This document shows positions 11,751-22,799 of a stretch of 64,000 nt of DNA, one piece after another. The number at the start of each line of letters is the position of its first letter. Position 1 is the first letter of the stretch. A program made the position numbers and the translations under genes. Origin of the DNA: Flabesymbios commensalis (taxonomy: Eukaryota; Annelida; Polychaeta; Terebellida; Flabelligeridae); the NCBI GenBank assembly GCA_964017125.1, contig OZ024907.1, positions 21,150,052-21,214,051 on the forward strand, read 5' to 3'. The notes beneath the pieces were generated by a model. It was given only the letters and a program-made list of their open reading frames with translations, ran no database searches and was not told the DNA's origin.

Positions 11751-11983
11751 TTAACCCTTTCAGTGCGGGGACCGTCTTTAGACCTGAGAATTCTGACGTC
11801 TATAGACGGTCCCCGCACTGAAAGAAAAAAAAAAAAATTGGCCTTAGACCCATAACATAGGTATTCAAATGAAGCAGAAAGAGCTAACTATTACACATGT
11901 TACATTTATGATGATTGTAAATTAAAAATAATCCTTTGGTCTGCATGACTTCTACGAAAATACTCCAGCGTTGTTAGGGTTAA
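11751..11983 (-). mobile_element. TTAA-B MITE, full length
   Basis: TTAA at both ends. The left end CCCTTTCAGTGCGGGGACCG folds on CGGTCCCCGCACTGAAAG within 70 bp, a near-perfect terminal hairpin. The body has ACCCATAACATAGGTATTCA and ATTTATGATGATTGTAAATT. The right end is CCAGCGTTGTTAGGG. Confidence 0.9.
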
Positions 11984-12627
11984 CATAACAAGCCCGATCC
12001 TGCAGTCCGATCATGCTTCAGTGCGGATTGTGTGATCCTGCCAGGAAGATGGATGTGAACAAATCGACAATAAGCTGACCTCACTACAGATTGTATTTGT
12101 CCGACTGGGTGGACAACTAACCTGCCTTATTCTGGTAGGTCACCAGTGTGGACGCATGGACAAGATCGACGAACACGTCAAGTAAAACATGTTGCCATCA
12201 CCAGATTTTAATGCGCTAAAACGTCTGCACACAATGGGATGTTATTGATCAACATCTCTAAGGAAACGTAGTCCCACAGAAGTTCTGCTGGATGCTTTGT
12301 AAGAACAAAGCGAGCAAATCCCACAACGAGCTGCATAACGACTCATTGGCTCAATGAGACGCGAATGGCTTGCAGTCGCGGGCTCTTTTTATTGTTATGT
12401 CGAGTTTAAGCATGTCCGTTATTGCCGAAAGGAAAGCGAATATGTTGTTTGGATATCTGTAGTGAGATGTGCACATTAAATAAAACACTGAAAGAACTAC
12501 ACGACGAGAGACCCCACCATATTTGCCAATCTTATCTTTGAAAAATACAAAAAGGGACAGTTACGATTATCTCGCGTGGTATTTTGCTGGGAGGATCCAG
12601 GAGCGTGTTCTACCGTGGACGTTTGAA
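11984..12627. other. Unassigned DNA
   Basis: Somewhat more GC-balanced than the surroundings, but no open frame or conserved repeat was recognised. Confidence 0.4.
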
Positions 12628-12787
12628 TTCAACCCTTTAAACCCTCACGATGCATTAAAGCACCTTTCTACATCTCTAAAGAATGACTTTAATTCCTAAA
12701 AACTAAGGGTTTTAGAACGCAAATATTCATGGAATTGTAATAAAAATATAAAGAAATCAATTCTTTAATTTAGGGCTTGAAGGGTTA
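12628..12787 (+). mobile_element. TTAA-D MITE
   Basis: Begins TTCAACCCTTTAAACCC and ends GGGCTTGAAGGGTTAA. The internal word GGGTTTTAGAACGCAAAT recurs in the copy at 14527-14710, defining a separate TTAA family. Confidence 0.65.
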
Positions 12788-12837
12788 AGACCACTTTTCT
12801 TGCATTTTAGTGTACACTATATTCAAGAAATTGGGAA

Positions 12838-12975
12838 TTTTTATCACACCAATGCCAAGGCGAACGCGAATTTTCGTCTTCTCGTTGTTGTATTTAGTAG
12901 TTATAAAAAATAATAGTGTATTCGATCATTTTCAAGCTCGTTCGCGGCCGCGTTCGCGTAGGTGTGTTTACTGTT
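12838..12975. mobile_element. Foldback element with AACGCGAA arms (FB2)
   Basis: Left end TCACACCAATGCCAAGGCGA + ACGCGAATTTTCG, right end CGTTCGCGGCCGCGTTCGCG + TAGGTGTGTTTAC: an inverted repeat rich in ACGCGAA. Related copies lie at 39310-39460, 40436-40602 and about 47030-47175. Confidence 0.65.
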
Positions 12976-12989
12976 AAGAATAGCCCATG

Positions 12990-13171
12990 ACAAATTTTGC
13001 GGAAATAAAATCTAAACTGGCCAACTGGTGCTCATTTTTACTGATCAATGTCTTGGAAACTTTACTATGAAACACAATCAATTTTACTATACAAGTATAA
13101 CACAACAGATGTCACATGTAAAATTCAAAATTGCTGAGTGGAGTAGCTCACTAGGGAGTTGTTACTTATAG

Positions 13172-13208
<37 letters not shown>

Positions 13209-14330
13209 GCAACTGCTACTGCTACTACTGCTACTACTGTTACTCACAGTAACTTTTTTCGTTTCCGAAGAAATCTTTTGAGGAAATCTTTACAGCTCGT
13301 CCTTTCATACCGATATGACTAAATAACCACCTGACCATTATGTTTTGTAAACGTGATAACATAACATTATTTTCTTTTATTTATAACCCAATTTAAATAC
13401 GTTTAGTAGAGCTTTTACATTAATAGCTGCGCGAATAAAACAACTATTCATGCATTTCAGTAATTGCGCGATCGCCAATATTGCCTTGCAGTCCGATCTG
13501 GGACGTTGGGCAAATTGCAATGTGAGCTTTGTTTACCCTAAATCAATTATTCACTCGTTGAATTGGGGATTAAACAGTCTTCAGCAATCACGATTTTGTT
13601 AGTGTATTCAGTCTAATTTACATGTGGTATGTGACAAATTCGTTTAATGTCACGATGGGATGATACCCTCATATTACAGCCGCTGTGCTAGTTTAAATAA
13701 CATACGTAGTTAAAATTCCAGATGATATTTATTACACGATTCTCTAGCATGCATTAAACATTTATCCTTGAGAATGGACGCGGCGTTTTGTTTCACAATA
13801 TTTATTTTTAGCCAATTGTAATAACAATAAAACGTAGCGAATATACTAATCATACATCTGTGTCCCGAGTTAAGACGTCAATAACTATATAATAAGCAAT
13901 TAATATTTTTATATACAGAGATATTGATTAGTTTGAGCGTGGCTAATATATATTTACCTTGCTTCAATACACCTGTATACGCATTGGCATAGTGAATTTT
14001 AATTGTGTCACCTATTTTCAATATGAATATAAATCAAGTTAAACTACAGTCTAATTTCGTATTTGTACATTTCATAGTGTTATTAGTATTAGGACTTGGA
14101 GGGTTTTAGATATATCTGAATATAGGTATTTAGCTGTGGTGAGATGCCTGTCATTACTAGGACTATTTATAGCATTACTAACCACCACACCTACCTGATC
14201 AGATAACATAATGGTGCCATGGCAACGATAGACACTGCCAACTGAAATATAATCTAGGATCAGCTCTGTGGTTTTTGAGGTGATTTTTATAAGGTGAGCA
14301 TGCTTGTAACTTCGGATCTAAGGTTACACA
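12990..14330. other. Unassigned DNA with one microsatellite
   Basis: Apart from (TAC)n at 13172-13245, nothing recognisable: no reading frame over 60 codons with plausible composition and no shared repeats. Confidence 0.45.
13172..13245 (+). repeat. (CTA)n / (CTG)n microsatellite
   Basis: About ten perfect CTA repeats, then an impure mixture of CTA and CTG/CAA triplets. The CTA retroposon family also ends in this triplet, so this could be the remnant tail of a lost copy. Confidence 0.95.
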
Positions 14331-14365
14331 CTTTCCACGTCTCAGGCAAGAAACATTTGCTGTGT

Positions 14366-14448
14366 CATCTCAGGCACGCCGATGATGGACATATCTTTGA
14401 TTGATATAAAGCATCAAACATCTGTCCATCTTTAGCGTGCCTGAAATG
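14366..14448. repeat. Imperfect inverted repeat (hairpin)
   Basis: CATCTCAGGCACGC ... AGCGTGCCTGAAATG with inner pairing GATGGACA / TGTCCATC and TTTGAT / ATCAAA. Just outside, CACGTCTCAGGCA (14337) repeats the arm once more. Could be a small foldback element or a structured transcript. Confidence 0.7.
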
Positions 14449-14526
14449 ACGTGAAATGGTAGGTTTTAAATGGTTTGCAAGGGGCAAAGCATTTTTGCAT
14501 CTCTATGAACTCATTGGACTCACCAC

Positions 14527-14710
14527 ACCTGAGGGTTTTAGAACGAATTTGTTTATGAAACTGTTCAACAATATAATTATATTGCAATGTTCTTTATTTG
14601 TCACCCACTACAAGTCATCTTCATCCACGACAAGTTGCTTATTGTGACAGCAATTCGGGACTTGTAGTGGATGAAGATGAAAATCGTAAATTCAGGCTTG
14701 ACAGGGTTAA
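14527..14710 (+). mobile_element. TTAA-D MITE with inserted hairpin
   Basis: CTGAGGGTTTTAGAACGAA matches the internal word of 12628-12787, and the end GGCTTGACAGGGTTAA matches its end. Between them lies an added hairpin CACTACAAGTCATCTTCATC / GATGAAGATGAAAATCG with ACTTGTAGTG. It shares its right TTAA with the next element. Confidence 0.65.
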
Positions 14711-14954
14711 CCCTTACAGCGCTGAATTATTTTTGTATAAACCATGAAAACCAAAGTGGTTTTTTTCATTTGAAGTCATCATAAATGTCTTAGTTATATT
14801 TGTCTGCTTCATTTGAATACCTATGTTATGGGTCCACCATCTACGAAATAGATTTTAATTCTTTCAGTGCGGAGACCGTCTTTATACGTCAGAATCTGAC
14901 GTCTAGACGTCAGATTCTGACGCATGAAGACTGTCCCAGCGCTGAAAGGCTTAA
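14707..14954 (+). mobile_element. TTAA-B MITE, full length
   Basis: TTAACCCTTACAGCGCTG at the left, CCCAGCGCTGAAAGGCTTAA at the right. The hairpin of GACGTCAGATTCTGACG words lies near the right end. The body has TACCTATGTTATGGGTC. The left TTAA is shared with the preceding TTAA-D element. Confidence 0.9.
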
Positions 14955-16416
14955 GAACTCTTTTGTCCGGCATCATGTCTAGTCCCGTGGGTATTTTTTG
15001 ATGAAAGCTATTCACCCTTTTAGATGGCTTAATGGGACCGTAATTAACACTAAGCACATTATGGCACTCTAGGACCGTGCAAACATACTTCTGTAGCCTT
15101 TTTTAAATGACCACAGTCTATAACCACAGTGGAAGTAGAACATTTTATTTGTGTGCATAGAAGTGTGTATAATACCACTTTTCCTACTAAATTGAACATG
15201 AGAAAATATACGAGTTTTAACCTCGTGATGGAAAACTTTTGTTCATCTAGTATACGAAAGCGAATGATTCTCGTCTGATTTGCAAATGACATTTTAGAGG
15301 GGGGAGCATTTTCCGATCGAATATATACTCTCATCGTTTAGTTGCCAATGTTATCATATTTGATATATTGTTTTTCTCATAGATTGTGTAGTATCGTGAC
15401 TTGTCGTTTTACATTACGTTGTTTCCTCCTCCGAAAAGCAGGGTTTAAAATTATTATTGTATTGGATCGTTCTCATGGATTTCCATGTTTTATAATCTAT
15501 CTGTATTTCAGCATGTCCAGCAGCAGACCTACATTTTAGCCATGGGGCCCATTTTATAGAGATCTATGCGATCTAAAATGATAGATAGGAATAGGTAATT
15601 GATTTACACTCTTATTAATCGATATTGTTTGTTCTAATCTTGTCTTCCAGAATGCTAAATATAGAGCTATGGAGAGAGAGAAATCAATAAAATTCACCAA
15701 ACATTAAACGTAGATCACTTATTGTTCCAATGCTGAACCAACGTCTACGGCGTTGGTCTAGCGTTAAAACAACTTTCCTTGATGACAATCCTGCCTGAGA
15801 ACCTGAGGCGTTGTTATTCCATACTGTTACTTCTCTTGTGACCGTGCCTTCATCTCGGTCAGTTCTTGAACTACAGTAGCCTTACTGTGACTGAAAATGA
15901 AATCGAAAGAATTATATCAGTCACAGATTGTGACGGTACATATTTATGTCTGGATGCAGATCCAGATCCTCAGTTCTTTTTCCGCTACGTCGTTGTGGGC
16001 ATTTTTTGGTTTTTGTTCGGCGACAACTCTCACTTACTGCCATATTAAAAAAATTGCAAACCTTGGAGCACACCTATATGATGTGCTGCTGTCCATGGCT
16101 ATGTCTGCTCGTGTTCCTGATGTATCAGCGTGCAGATATTTGTAATCACTCGTAAGTGTTCGTGGTACCTCGGCGTTCAGTTAGTCGTAATTACTCGCAA
16201 ATGTCTGTACAGATACTCGTAGTCACTCGTAGGCCTAATTGTCCGTGATGTCTGGGAGCGCTGATACACTGCTAATGGGGTGGTGCTAATTAGCCAAGGA
16301 GATACACTGCTCCCGGATGATCACTCGCTCACTGCAGCACTGGAGACACACTGTCATCAGTACTGACTACACATGTCACACAGAAACCTGAATCTGCAAA
16401 CAGAACCTGAAATCTG
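14955..16416. other. Mostly unassigned DNA with one FB1 fragment
   Basis: Reading frames of 60-90 codons are scattered on both strands without recognisable motifs. 15720-15776 (CCAACGTCTACGGCGTTGG core) is an FB1 remnant. Confidence 0.45.
15720..15776. mobile_element. FB1 core fragment
   Basis: CCAATGCTGAACCAACGTCT and CGGCGTTGGTCTAGCGTTAA: central part only, outer arms missing. Confidence 0.6.
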
Positions 16417-16501
16417 AATACATTAACCCAATGTTTGCTCAATGTTGGGCCAGCGTCGCAGACGATGGCCCAACATTGAGCAAACGTTGGGTTAATGTAT
16501 T
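16417..16501. mobile_element. FB1 palindrome, unusually perfect
   Basis: Arms of about 41 nt differ at only two positions: ATTAACCCAATGTTTGCTCA then ATGTTGGGCCAGCGTC, mirrored by GACGATGGCCCAACATTGAG then CAAACGTTGGGTTAAT. The arm word GTTTGCTCAATG is unlike that of other FB1 copies but is present on both sides. Confidence 0.9.
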
Positions 16502-16688
16502 TCATTCGATAAATACAACGATATTGCTCTAAACACAGCTACCACAGGGAACGAAGAATTAAGGGGTTGCCATCACGTTTTTATTTTCAACTTTACCTAT
16601 TATTAGTCTACATTCAAGTGAATTTTTTTTTCTTTAAAAAATGGTCTGACATCGTTACGACTACGGGCCAGTTACACTTTTATCCATG

Positions 16689-16979
16689 GGGCGGGGGCCC
16701 TAGGGTAGTGGTTAGCACCGCTGCCTTTCACGCCAGAGTTCGGGGTTCGGTTCCCGGTCTCGGCGGTTTCAAAGAAACAAAAATGTTTCTTTTGTGGGGA
16801 GCCTCCGTGACCGAGAGTTAGCGTGCTCGGCCTCAGACCGCCAGGGCTCGAATTTCGAATCATGTGTCTGGAGGACAGTGTCATCTCAATCATCTCACCA
16901 GCCTCAGCAGGTTCTCCTGGCCCAGTTTAGCCTATATGTGCACAAAGGTGGCCTAAAGCCCGATTAATTTCATTTTTTT
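16689..16979 (+). mobile_element. SINE-G: tRNA-derived SINE with target-site duplication
   Basis: Perfect 13-bp direct repeat ACTTTTATCCATG at 16676-16688 and 16980-16992 brackets the element. The head resembles a tRNA: TAGGGTAGTGGTTAGCACCG (box A), CTTTCACGCC at the anticodon position (tRNA-Glu-like), GGGGTTCGGTTCCCGG (box B). A second tRNA-like segment follows (CTCCGTGACCGAGAGTTAGC ... GGCTCGAATTTCGAATC), so the SINE may be dimeric. The tail reads CACAAAGGTGGCCTAAAGCC and ends in a T-rich run. Other copies: 37690, 42650, 45700, 49215, 55960. Confidence 0.92.
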
Positions 16980-17191
16980 ACTTTTATCCATGATTCAGTT
17001 TTACCAACTTTTAAGACAACACATGACCTTTAAATCTCCGAATTTTTATTGATGGGCAGATAAACAGGCATACCGTTTGAGATATGTGTGGGTCCTGAGT
17101 CCATTCCAATAAATATATTAGGATTAATCTCAACTTGCTTCTCTCTCATTTTGAGTAAACAAATTATGATATCATTCTGATATTTGAAAAG

Positions 17192-17393
17192 TTAACTCTT
17201 AAATCACCGAAATGTTTTATAACAAACCTATAGGCCAAAGGTTTTTTGCAATTTTAAGCTATCATAAATGTATGACGAGCTGTTCCTGATCTATTTGAAT
17301 ACCTATGTTATGGGTCTACGGCCATTATAAATAGCTTGCTCTTTCAGTGGGGGGAATATGTCCATAGTCGGTCCCCGCATTAAAAGGGTCAAT
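17192..17393 (+). mobile_element. TTAA-B MITE, older copy
   Basis: TTAACTCTTAAATCACCG at the left, GGTCCCCGCATTAAAAGGGT at the right; the body word ACCTATGTTATGGGTCTACG is intact. The right hairpin has largely collapsed. Confidence 0.8.
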
Positions 17394-17452
17394 ATGTTTA
17401 GGAGAAGGACTACAGGATCCGTAGTGTCATTGAAATATATTAGATAGCTTCT

Positions 17453-17697
17453 TTAACCCTTTAACCGCCGGTGTCGCATATATTCGGGTTTTCATTTTTT
17501 TTAGCACATTTAGTACCACCTTTTAAACATGTTAAAGATAAAATGTGACATCAATCAGCAATGCTTGAAAACAGATGACCTCCATTTTGTCAAATCTGAA
17601 TAATTTTCACTCACTTGAAGTTGTGGATCGCGTCAGCGAGACACAACTTCAAGTGGGTGAAAATTCAGATAGAATAATTTGGCGGTTAAAGGGTTAA
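17453..17697 (+). mobile_element. TTAA-A MITE, best-preserved copy
   Basis: TTAA|CCCTTTAACCGCC ... GGCGGTTAAAGGG|TTAA: 13-bp terminal inverted repeats with TTAA duplicated at both sides, as in piggyBac-type insertion. The hairpin sits near the right end: TTTTCACTCACTTGAAGTTG, loop GATCGCGTCAGCGAGA, CAACTTCAAGTGGGTGAAAA. No coding capacity; it must have been mobilised in trans. Confidence 0.93.
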
Positions 17698-17699
17698 CT

Positions 17700-18829
17700 T
17701 ATGTTGATTCAACGTTTCTAAATAAAGGGTATACATTTATTTATTATTATTTTTATTCAAGTTATTTGTCGTACAGCTCATTTTGTGTACATACTTTTAT
17801 ACATCGATACTAGAAAACTTTGCGCTGTAATTTATTGAGCAAAATAAAAAAAATAGGTCTAATGGCTACTCAGGCTCGTGTTTGGACTTCAGAAGGCAAT
17901 CACAATTCAAGTTGGAAGGGTTGAAAAACTCATTTTGCAACAGTTATTACCAGACCCGAAACATGACACGGGGGAGTTTTTTGTCGCGAATAAGGTATAG
18001 GCATGCTGTTATGTCGGCGCCGTAACCTAAAGGGGCAAGTCTCAGTCGTTGATATATGCGGTTATATGTTTTACACTCCGTTGTGAAAATACTCCGATAA
18101 TATTATTGATTCTGAAGCCATATAATTTGACTTTTAATCTATTTAGTCTTAATATTAATCTTTTAGAAAAAATAATGGTAATCTAAACTCCCATGTTGTT
18201 CGGTATTCATTTTAAAGGTTATTTTATTTTGTTTTGTTTAGTGACGTAGTCTATATATAGCATATAGAAGTAACAGTCCCCTACAAATCCACGACATTAA
18301 ATCAACATGAACTAAAATATGTAATCTTCAAATATCCAACGTTTATAAAATTTATCATTATTTATCATCATGTAGACACTTTCTTAAAGCTAATTTACTT
18401 ATAAAATACCAGCAATATAAATAAAACAAATAATAATTAAATAACAGCTCTATCACGTGAAAGGGTTAGTTGGCGTTTGTAAGTGAGATTGGTTCATCCG
18501 AGGAAAGAAATGTCATGTGTTTTATTCGGACGCTTTGACCTGCGCTGTACACATATATATACATTGATTTATATAAAAAAACACTAAGATATCTTAGTTT
18601 GTTTATTGGCCCGAAGATTTATTACTGTCACATGCAGCATCACGCAGCCGAGACGGAGATACTAGTACTATATCTGTATATCACACATGACAGTCAGCGT
18701 AACCTACATGCAGGACAAAACCTAATATGTGCTCAACGTCATTTATCACATCCTCTGGAATATATAGGCCTACACAACAGCCAAACCTTAATATAATATC
18801 ATACTCCTAATAATATCACATTCTTAATG
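17700..18829. other. Unassigned AT-rich DNA
   Basis: No repeat shared with the rest of the window and no plausible gene. Confidence 0.45.
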
Positions 18830-19066
18830 TTAACCCCTTAACCGCCGGTGTCGAATATATTCGGGGTTTCATTTTTTATTAGCACATTAAGTACCAAATG
18901 TTAAAGATAAAATGTGACACCAATCAGCAATATTTCAAAACAGTTAACCTCCATTTTGTCAAATCTGAATAATTTTCACTCACTTGAAGTTGTGGATCGC
19001 GTCAGCGAGACACAATTTCAAGTGGGTGAAAATTCAGATTGAATAATTTGGTGGTTAAAGGGTTAA
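18830..19066 (+). mobile_element. TTAA-A MITE, full length
   Basis: TTAACCCCTTAACCGCCGGTG ends GGTGGTTAAAGGGTTAA. The hairpin near the right end is conserved except for one arm change (CACAATTTCAAGTGGGTG). A short deletion follows AGTACC relative to 17453-17697. Confidence 0.9.
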
Positions 19067-19263
19067 GCGAATTTCAATTACATTAGTTATCTGTGTAGAA
19101 AGCAGAGATAGACATGTTGTTTGATCTCAACGCATTACTTAAAGTTGGAAGGTGTCCGAGAGGATCAGTTCACATAAATTTAAACATAATTAATTGCTGT
19201 TGAGCATGTATGAGAAGTGTCCCGAGACGTTTAAATAATTTTTTAACATAGTTAAATGTTTCC

Positions 19264-19370
19264 GGCAAATACCACATGTTGAGCCATTGTTGATTCTATG
19301 TTGGACCACCGTCTATGACGCTATTCCAACATCAAATTACCATAGTATCAACGTATGTGTCTGCTGGGAT
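19264..19370. mobile_element. FB1 foldback
   Basis: GGCAAATACCACATGTTGAG at the left, core GGACCACCGTCTATGACGCT, right end ATGTGTCTGCTGGGAT. Arms moderately diverged. Confidence 0.75.
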
Positions 19371-19980
19371 GTCCATATAGACATGATGGGCGAGAGAGAT
19401 GGTCAGTTCAATTCAATGACAGTAATACATTATTCTGAACCAAATATCCAGCTATGAAGCATACAGCTGTTTTTATTGAAATACATTATTTGAAGGTAGA
19501 GTTCGCGATAGGAGACTGAGATGTTCAGCTGATTTTTAACACAATGATTTATTTTAAAAAGGTCACTATATAGAAAAGAGCTGATTAGTTGTTAAACACA
19601 CTGAATCTTAAAGAATATCTGTAGTAGTTTTACAATTTCCTTATTGAATGACAAGTATCGCTAATCATCGTTGTGTATATGATTAATAACTTGCCATATA
19701 GTGTTGTAAATGACAGGTAGTAGGTGGTATATGATAAACTCTTGTTCACAGAATGCAGATGCCATGAAGATATGACATTATATAATAAAGTACAGCCTAT
19801 GTGTGTGACGTAGATGTAACTGGAACCTCCGTGTGTAACATAAGACGTAGACACGAGATAATTCCCTGTTTACATGAGATGACACTCTCCCAACCAGGTA
19901 AGTCTGCAGATAAATAAATAACAAACTAGATGATCTCAATAACTACACTGACATTTTTTTCGAACTTGTTTGTTGTTCGG
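19371..19980. other. Unassigned DNA
   Basis: Nothing recognised. AACCAGGTAAGT near 19893 matches a splice donor, but no reading frame leads into it. Confidence 0.35.
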
Positions 19981-20033
19981 GGCTGGCATAGCTTACGTTG
20001 TCCCAGGTATTGGGCCACCGTTGGAATAACGGA
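19981..20033. mobile_element. FB1 remnant
   Basis: GGGGCTGGCATAGCTTACGT and TTGGGCCACCGTTGGAATAA are recognisable parts; weak. Confidence 0.35.
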
Positions 20034-20059
20034 TTGCTCATTCTATACTCGTGGTGAAC

Positions 20060-20263
20060 GCTTAAACGGAAAATCTATTTAATTGTAATTTTCTCTCGCT
20101 TGAAGCTGTGGATCGCGTCAAGTGAGAGAAAATTACCTTAGGTTTGTCAAAATGCGGCCAATCGTGTTTTTGAAGTTGATTGAAGGCAAGTTCCGCCTGA
20201 CTGTTTAGTTACATCAAGACTTATTAAGACGATTTTTGTGGTGATTGACATTTAAAGGGTTAA
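20060..20263 (-). mobile_element. TTAA-A MITE, highly diverged
   Basis: Retains a hairpin TTTTCTCTCGCTTGAAGCTG with CAAGTGAGAGAAAA, TTTGTCAAAATGCGG, and the end GACATTTAAAGGGTTAA. The second half of the loop appears deleted (GATCGCGTCAAGTGAG). Confidence 0.65.
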
Positions 20264-20274
20264 GTTTTGGCTTT

Positions 20275-21080
20275 AACTAATTATTAGTTATTCCACTGTA
20301 ATATGTCACCAGGGTTGTATAATCGTGATTAGTGGTGAGAATGTTACATAGGTAATTTACTGTAATCCTGGTAATGTGAACAGCTTGCTTGGTAAGGTTG
20401 AGTCATCTGGTTATTATTTGGACTGAGGGTATGAGACGTTTCATTTTACCATGTTTACAGACCGCGTTAAAAATATCTCTATATCTGTCTACATGCATAT
20501 ATTCTGCGTAGCATAAACTACTAGTAATAACAAGCTGTTTCAGAAAGATGATGTAGTGGTAGCGGTAGTGGTTACGCCTAATACCTGTCACTTCTGAGCA
20601 CAGAAATAGCCCAAAGCCCCATTTATTAAGTTAAAAATAACTCGTTTGTCACTATCACTTAATTTATTTATTTTTCGCATATGTGATATGGTGTGCCTGT
20701 AATGCTTATTCTTTAAATTTAAAATATCTTCTTCCTCTAAAAACAAATTTAATATTTCCTTGCAGTATGTAGACACTGTAGAATATTCCCCCAACTCTCT
20801 CAGCATAACTGATGAAATAAGAGCTATATATTAAAATATAAATACAGTATATATAGAGAGAGAGATATATGTATTTCCAGAGAAGTCTCTTCCACTTCTC
20901 TGATATTTCTTTTTGTGACACTGAGCGCAATTTCCCCTCCTTGGTCATGTGTTCCATGATCAGCATCTTCTAAATTCTGCCATAATGTAGTAGTCCCTCC
21001 TGGACCACTGTAAGACGACATACAGCAAATCGTTTGCCTGGCGTCAGGTATTTTATCCAGTCTGGATACTGATAAATCTC
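20275..21080. other. Unassigned DNA with a SINE-tail fragment
   Basis: 20590-20640 (CACAGAAATAGCCCAAAGCC, CCATTTATT) resembles the 3' tail of SINE-G. The remainder has short minus-strand frames of 62-86 codons with no recognisable domain, and an (AG)n/(TA)n stretch near 20855. Confidence 0.4.
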
Positions 21081-21081
21081 A

Positions 21082-21149
21082 GCAAGGCGTTGGCTTAATG
21101 CGGGGCCAACGTCGGCAGACGTTGGCCCCGCATTAAGCCAACGTCTTGC
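21082..21149. mobile_element. FB1-type palindrome with unique arm sequence
   Basis: Two 32-nt arms matching at 31 positions: GCGTTGGCTTAATGCGGGGC then CAACGTC, loop GGCA, mirrored GACGTTGGCCCCGCATTAAG then CCAACG. The core GCGGGGCCAACGTC differs from other FB1 copies on both arms. Confidence 0.85.
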
Positions 21150-22290
21150 GTCTACTTGTGCATTCTCCTGCAGTTACAGTAGGCTGGCGGCATCACTCTA
21201 TCCCCAGTCATGAGCAGATTACACAAAATGGCGGCTAACTCACCAGTCAGTTCATCTCGCCCTCAACCTTGTCATCACAGTGTGTCTTGAATAATAATTC
21301 ATCCAATTTTTATAAATGCATGTGAACCATTGGATAGTTGAGTTCAAAGTAGATGAATCAATTTATAGGTGTTTGTGATATTTGACGCTAGGCTTACTTT
21401 GGCACATGGAGCTAACACTGTATGAGATGTAAGTTCAATTGTCAGTTTTTAGTGTCTGTATGATTATTAATCTTATCAGCGTTGTTTGAAAATATATCAC
21501 TTTTAAATAGATATCACTGTTTAATTTTTTTCATCACAATTTGCTAATATGCATTTCAAACGAAATGACGCATTCTGCCCTGGGGAGATTACTGCTGGAG
21601 TACCTTATCTGCCCTGATTACCACTGATTACACAATTTTCCACTCGCCATTGGCTATTTACACCTAGATCATATTTGTTAATAATAGAAAGCAGGTGGCG
21701 AATATTATATGTGGGAGTTAAATGTGCAATTGATTTTCTTTATATGGTATTTATACTTCAGTGTAAGCGTGGGCAGACGGGATTCTATATGGCTAACAGG
21801 TGGCCATACAGTAGGCTTTGTCACTTATATAAGATACACAACCACGTTATGTTAATGTGATCGATATTATTATTATTTATTGACTTTTTATTTGCGTATT
21901 GTGCATACAACGATCAGCGCTCACCACAGGATAAGATATGACTGTACAATGACCCGCATATTCATGCTAATGATTATGTCCTTTATGCACTGCCAGATAA
22001 TTTTAAAATTAATTTTGTATTTGTAAGCATCCATATATAAAAAAACAGGAATGTATACAGATGAAATACAGGTGAATAATGACACACACTAAGTAACATT
22101 TTTCTACTACTACCTAGGGTGATCTATTCATTTGTCATCACTTTTCTTGCTCTTTATATTTTCGTTTAAGGCCACGGGAATAGAAATACACCTCGTGATT
22201 AATTATCTTGGAATATAATATTACAATTATTATTATCCCAATATCGTTCAAGCTATGTGAGTATCTTTACAGATTGTATGAGAGAATTCT
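21150..22290. other. Unassigned AT-rich DNA
   Basis: No repeat or gene recognised. Confidence 0.45.
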
Positions 22291-22488
22291 TCTCTTGGGC
22301 ATGCCCGGAACCCATTATCGGGTTCATTTTGAACATCGTATAAAGCACTACGTGCTCTATATTTTCAACTCAATCTTCATCTCTGAAATTATTAGCATCA
22401 ACCAAACAACACTTACATGACGATATATATATTGTTTTTTACTACGTGAACACAAAGGTGGCCTAAAACCCCATTTATTTCATTTTAT
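22291..22488 (+). mobile_element. Retroposon fragments
   Basis: 22291-22325 (TTGGGCATGCCCGGAACCCA, TTATCGGG) matches the middle of the CTA retroposon. 22447-22488 (CACAAAGGTGGCCTAAAACC, CCATTTATTTC) matches the SINE-G tail. Both are short fragments. Confidence 0.5.
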
Positions 22489-22799
22489 TTACTACGTGTA
22501 AGACCGAAAAGGTGTGAATTATTTTGCATTGAGAGACTGTTCTCTCCCATCTGAATGCCCTAGCTGTCACGGGCAGACAGGATATGAATTTATCATCACA
22601 CCACTCCTTGACCTTCCTGACACACTTAGTGCTGAATATTGAATAATATTTTCGTTCATATGCTTCCCATTTGTGTTTTTCAGGACACCAATCCGCCATA
22701 TTAGTCGGATGCTTTTAAATGTTAAGACAAATTACTTTCATTGTGGCTCCCCGTGCTGATACCCGTCCCGATTCTGGTTTTATGTGGAAACGGCTCTTA

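Noticed and set aside
16689-16780. Functional tRNA-Glu gene
   Set aside because: The tRNA-like head is part of a 291-bp insert with a target-site duplication and tail, so it is a SINE.
17453-17697. Helitron interpretation of the subterminal hairpin
   Set aside because: The element has inverted ends and TTAA duplications; Helitrons have neither and end in CTRR.
19880-19905. AACCAGGTAAGT as a splice donor
   Set aside because: Good match to the consensus but no coding or conserved sequence precedes it.
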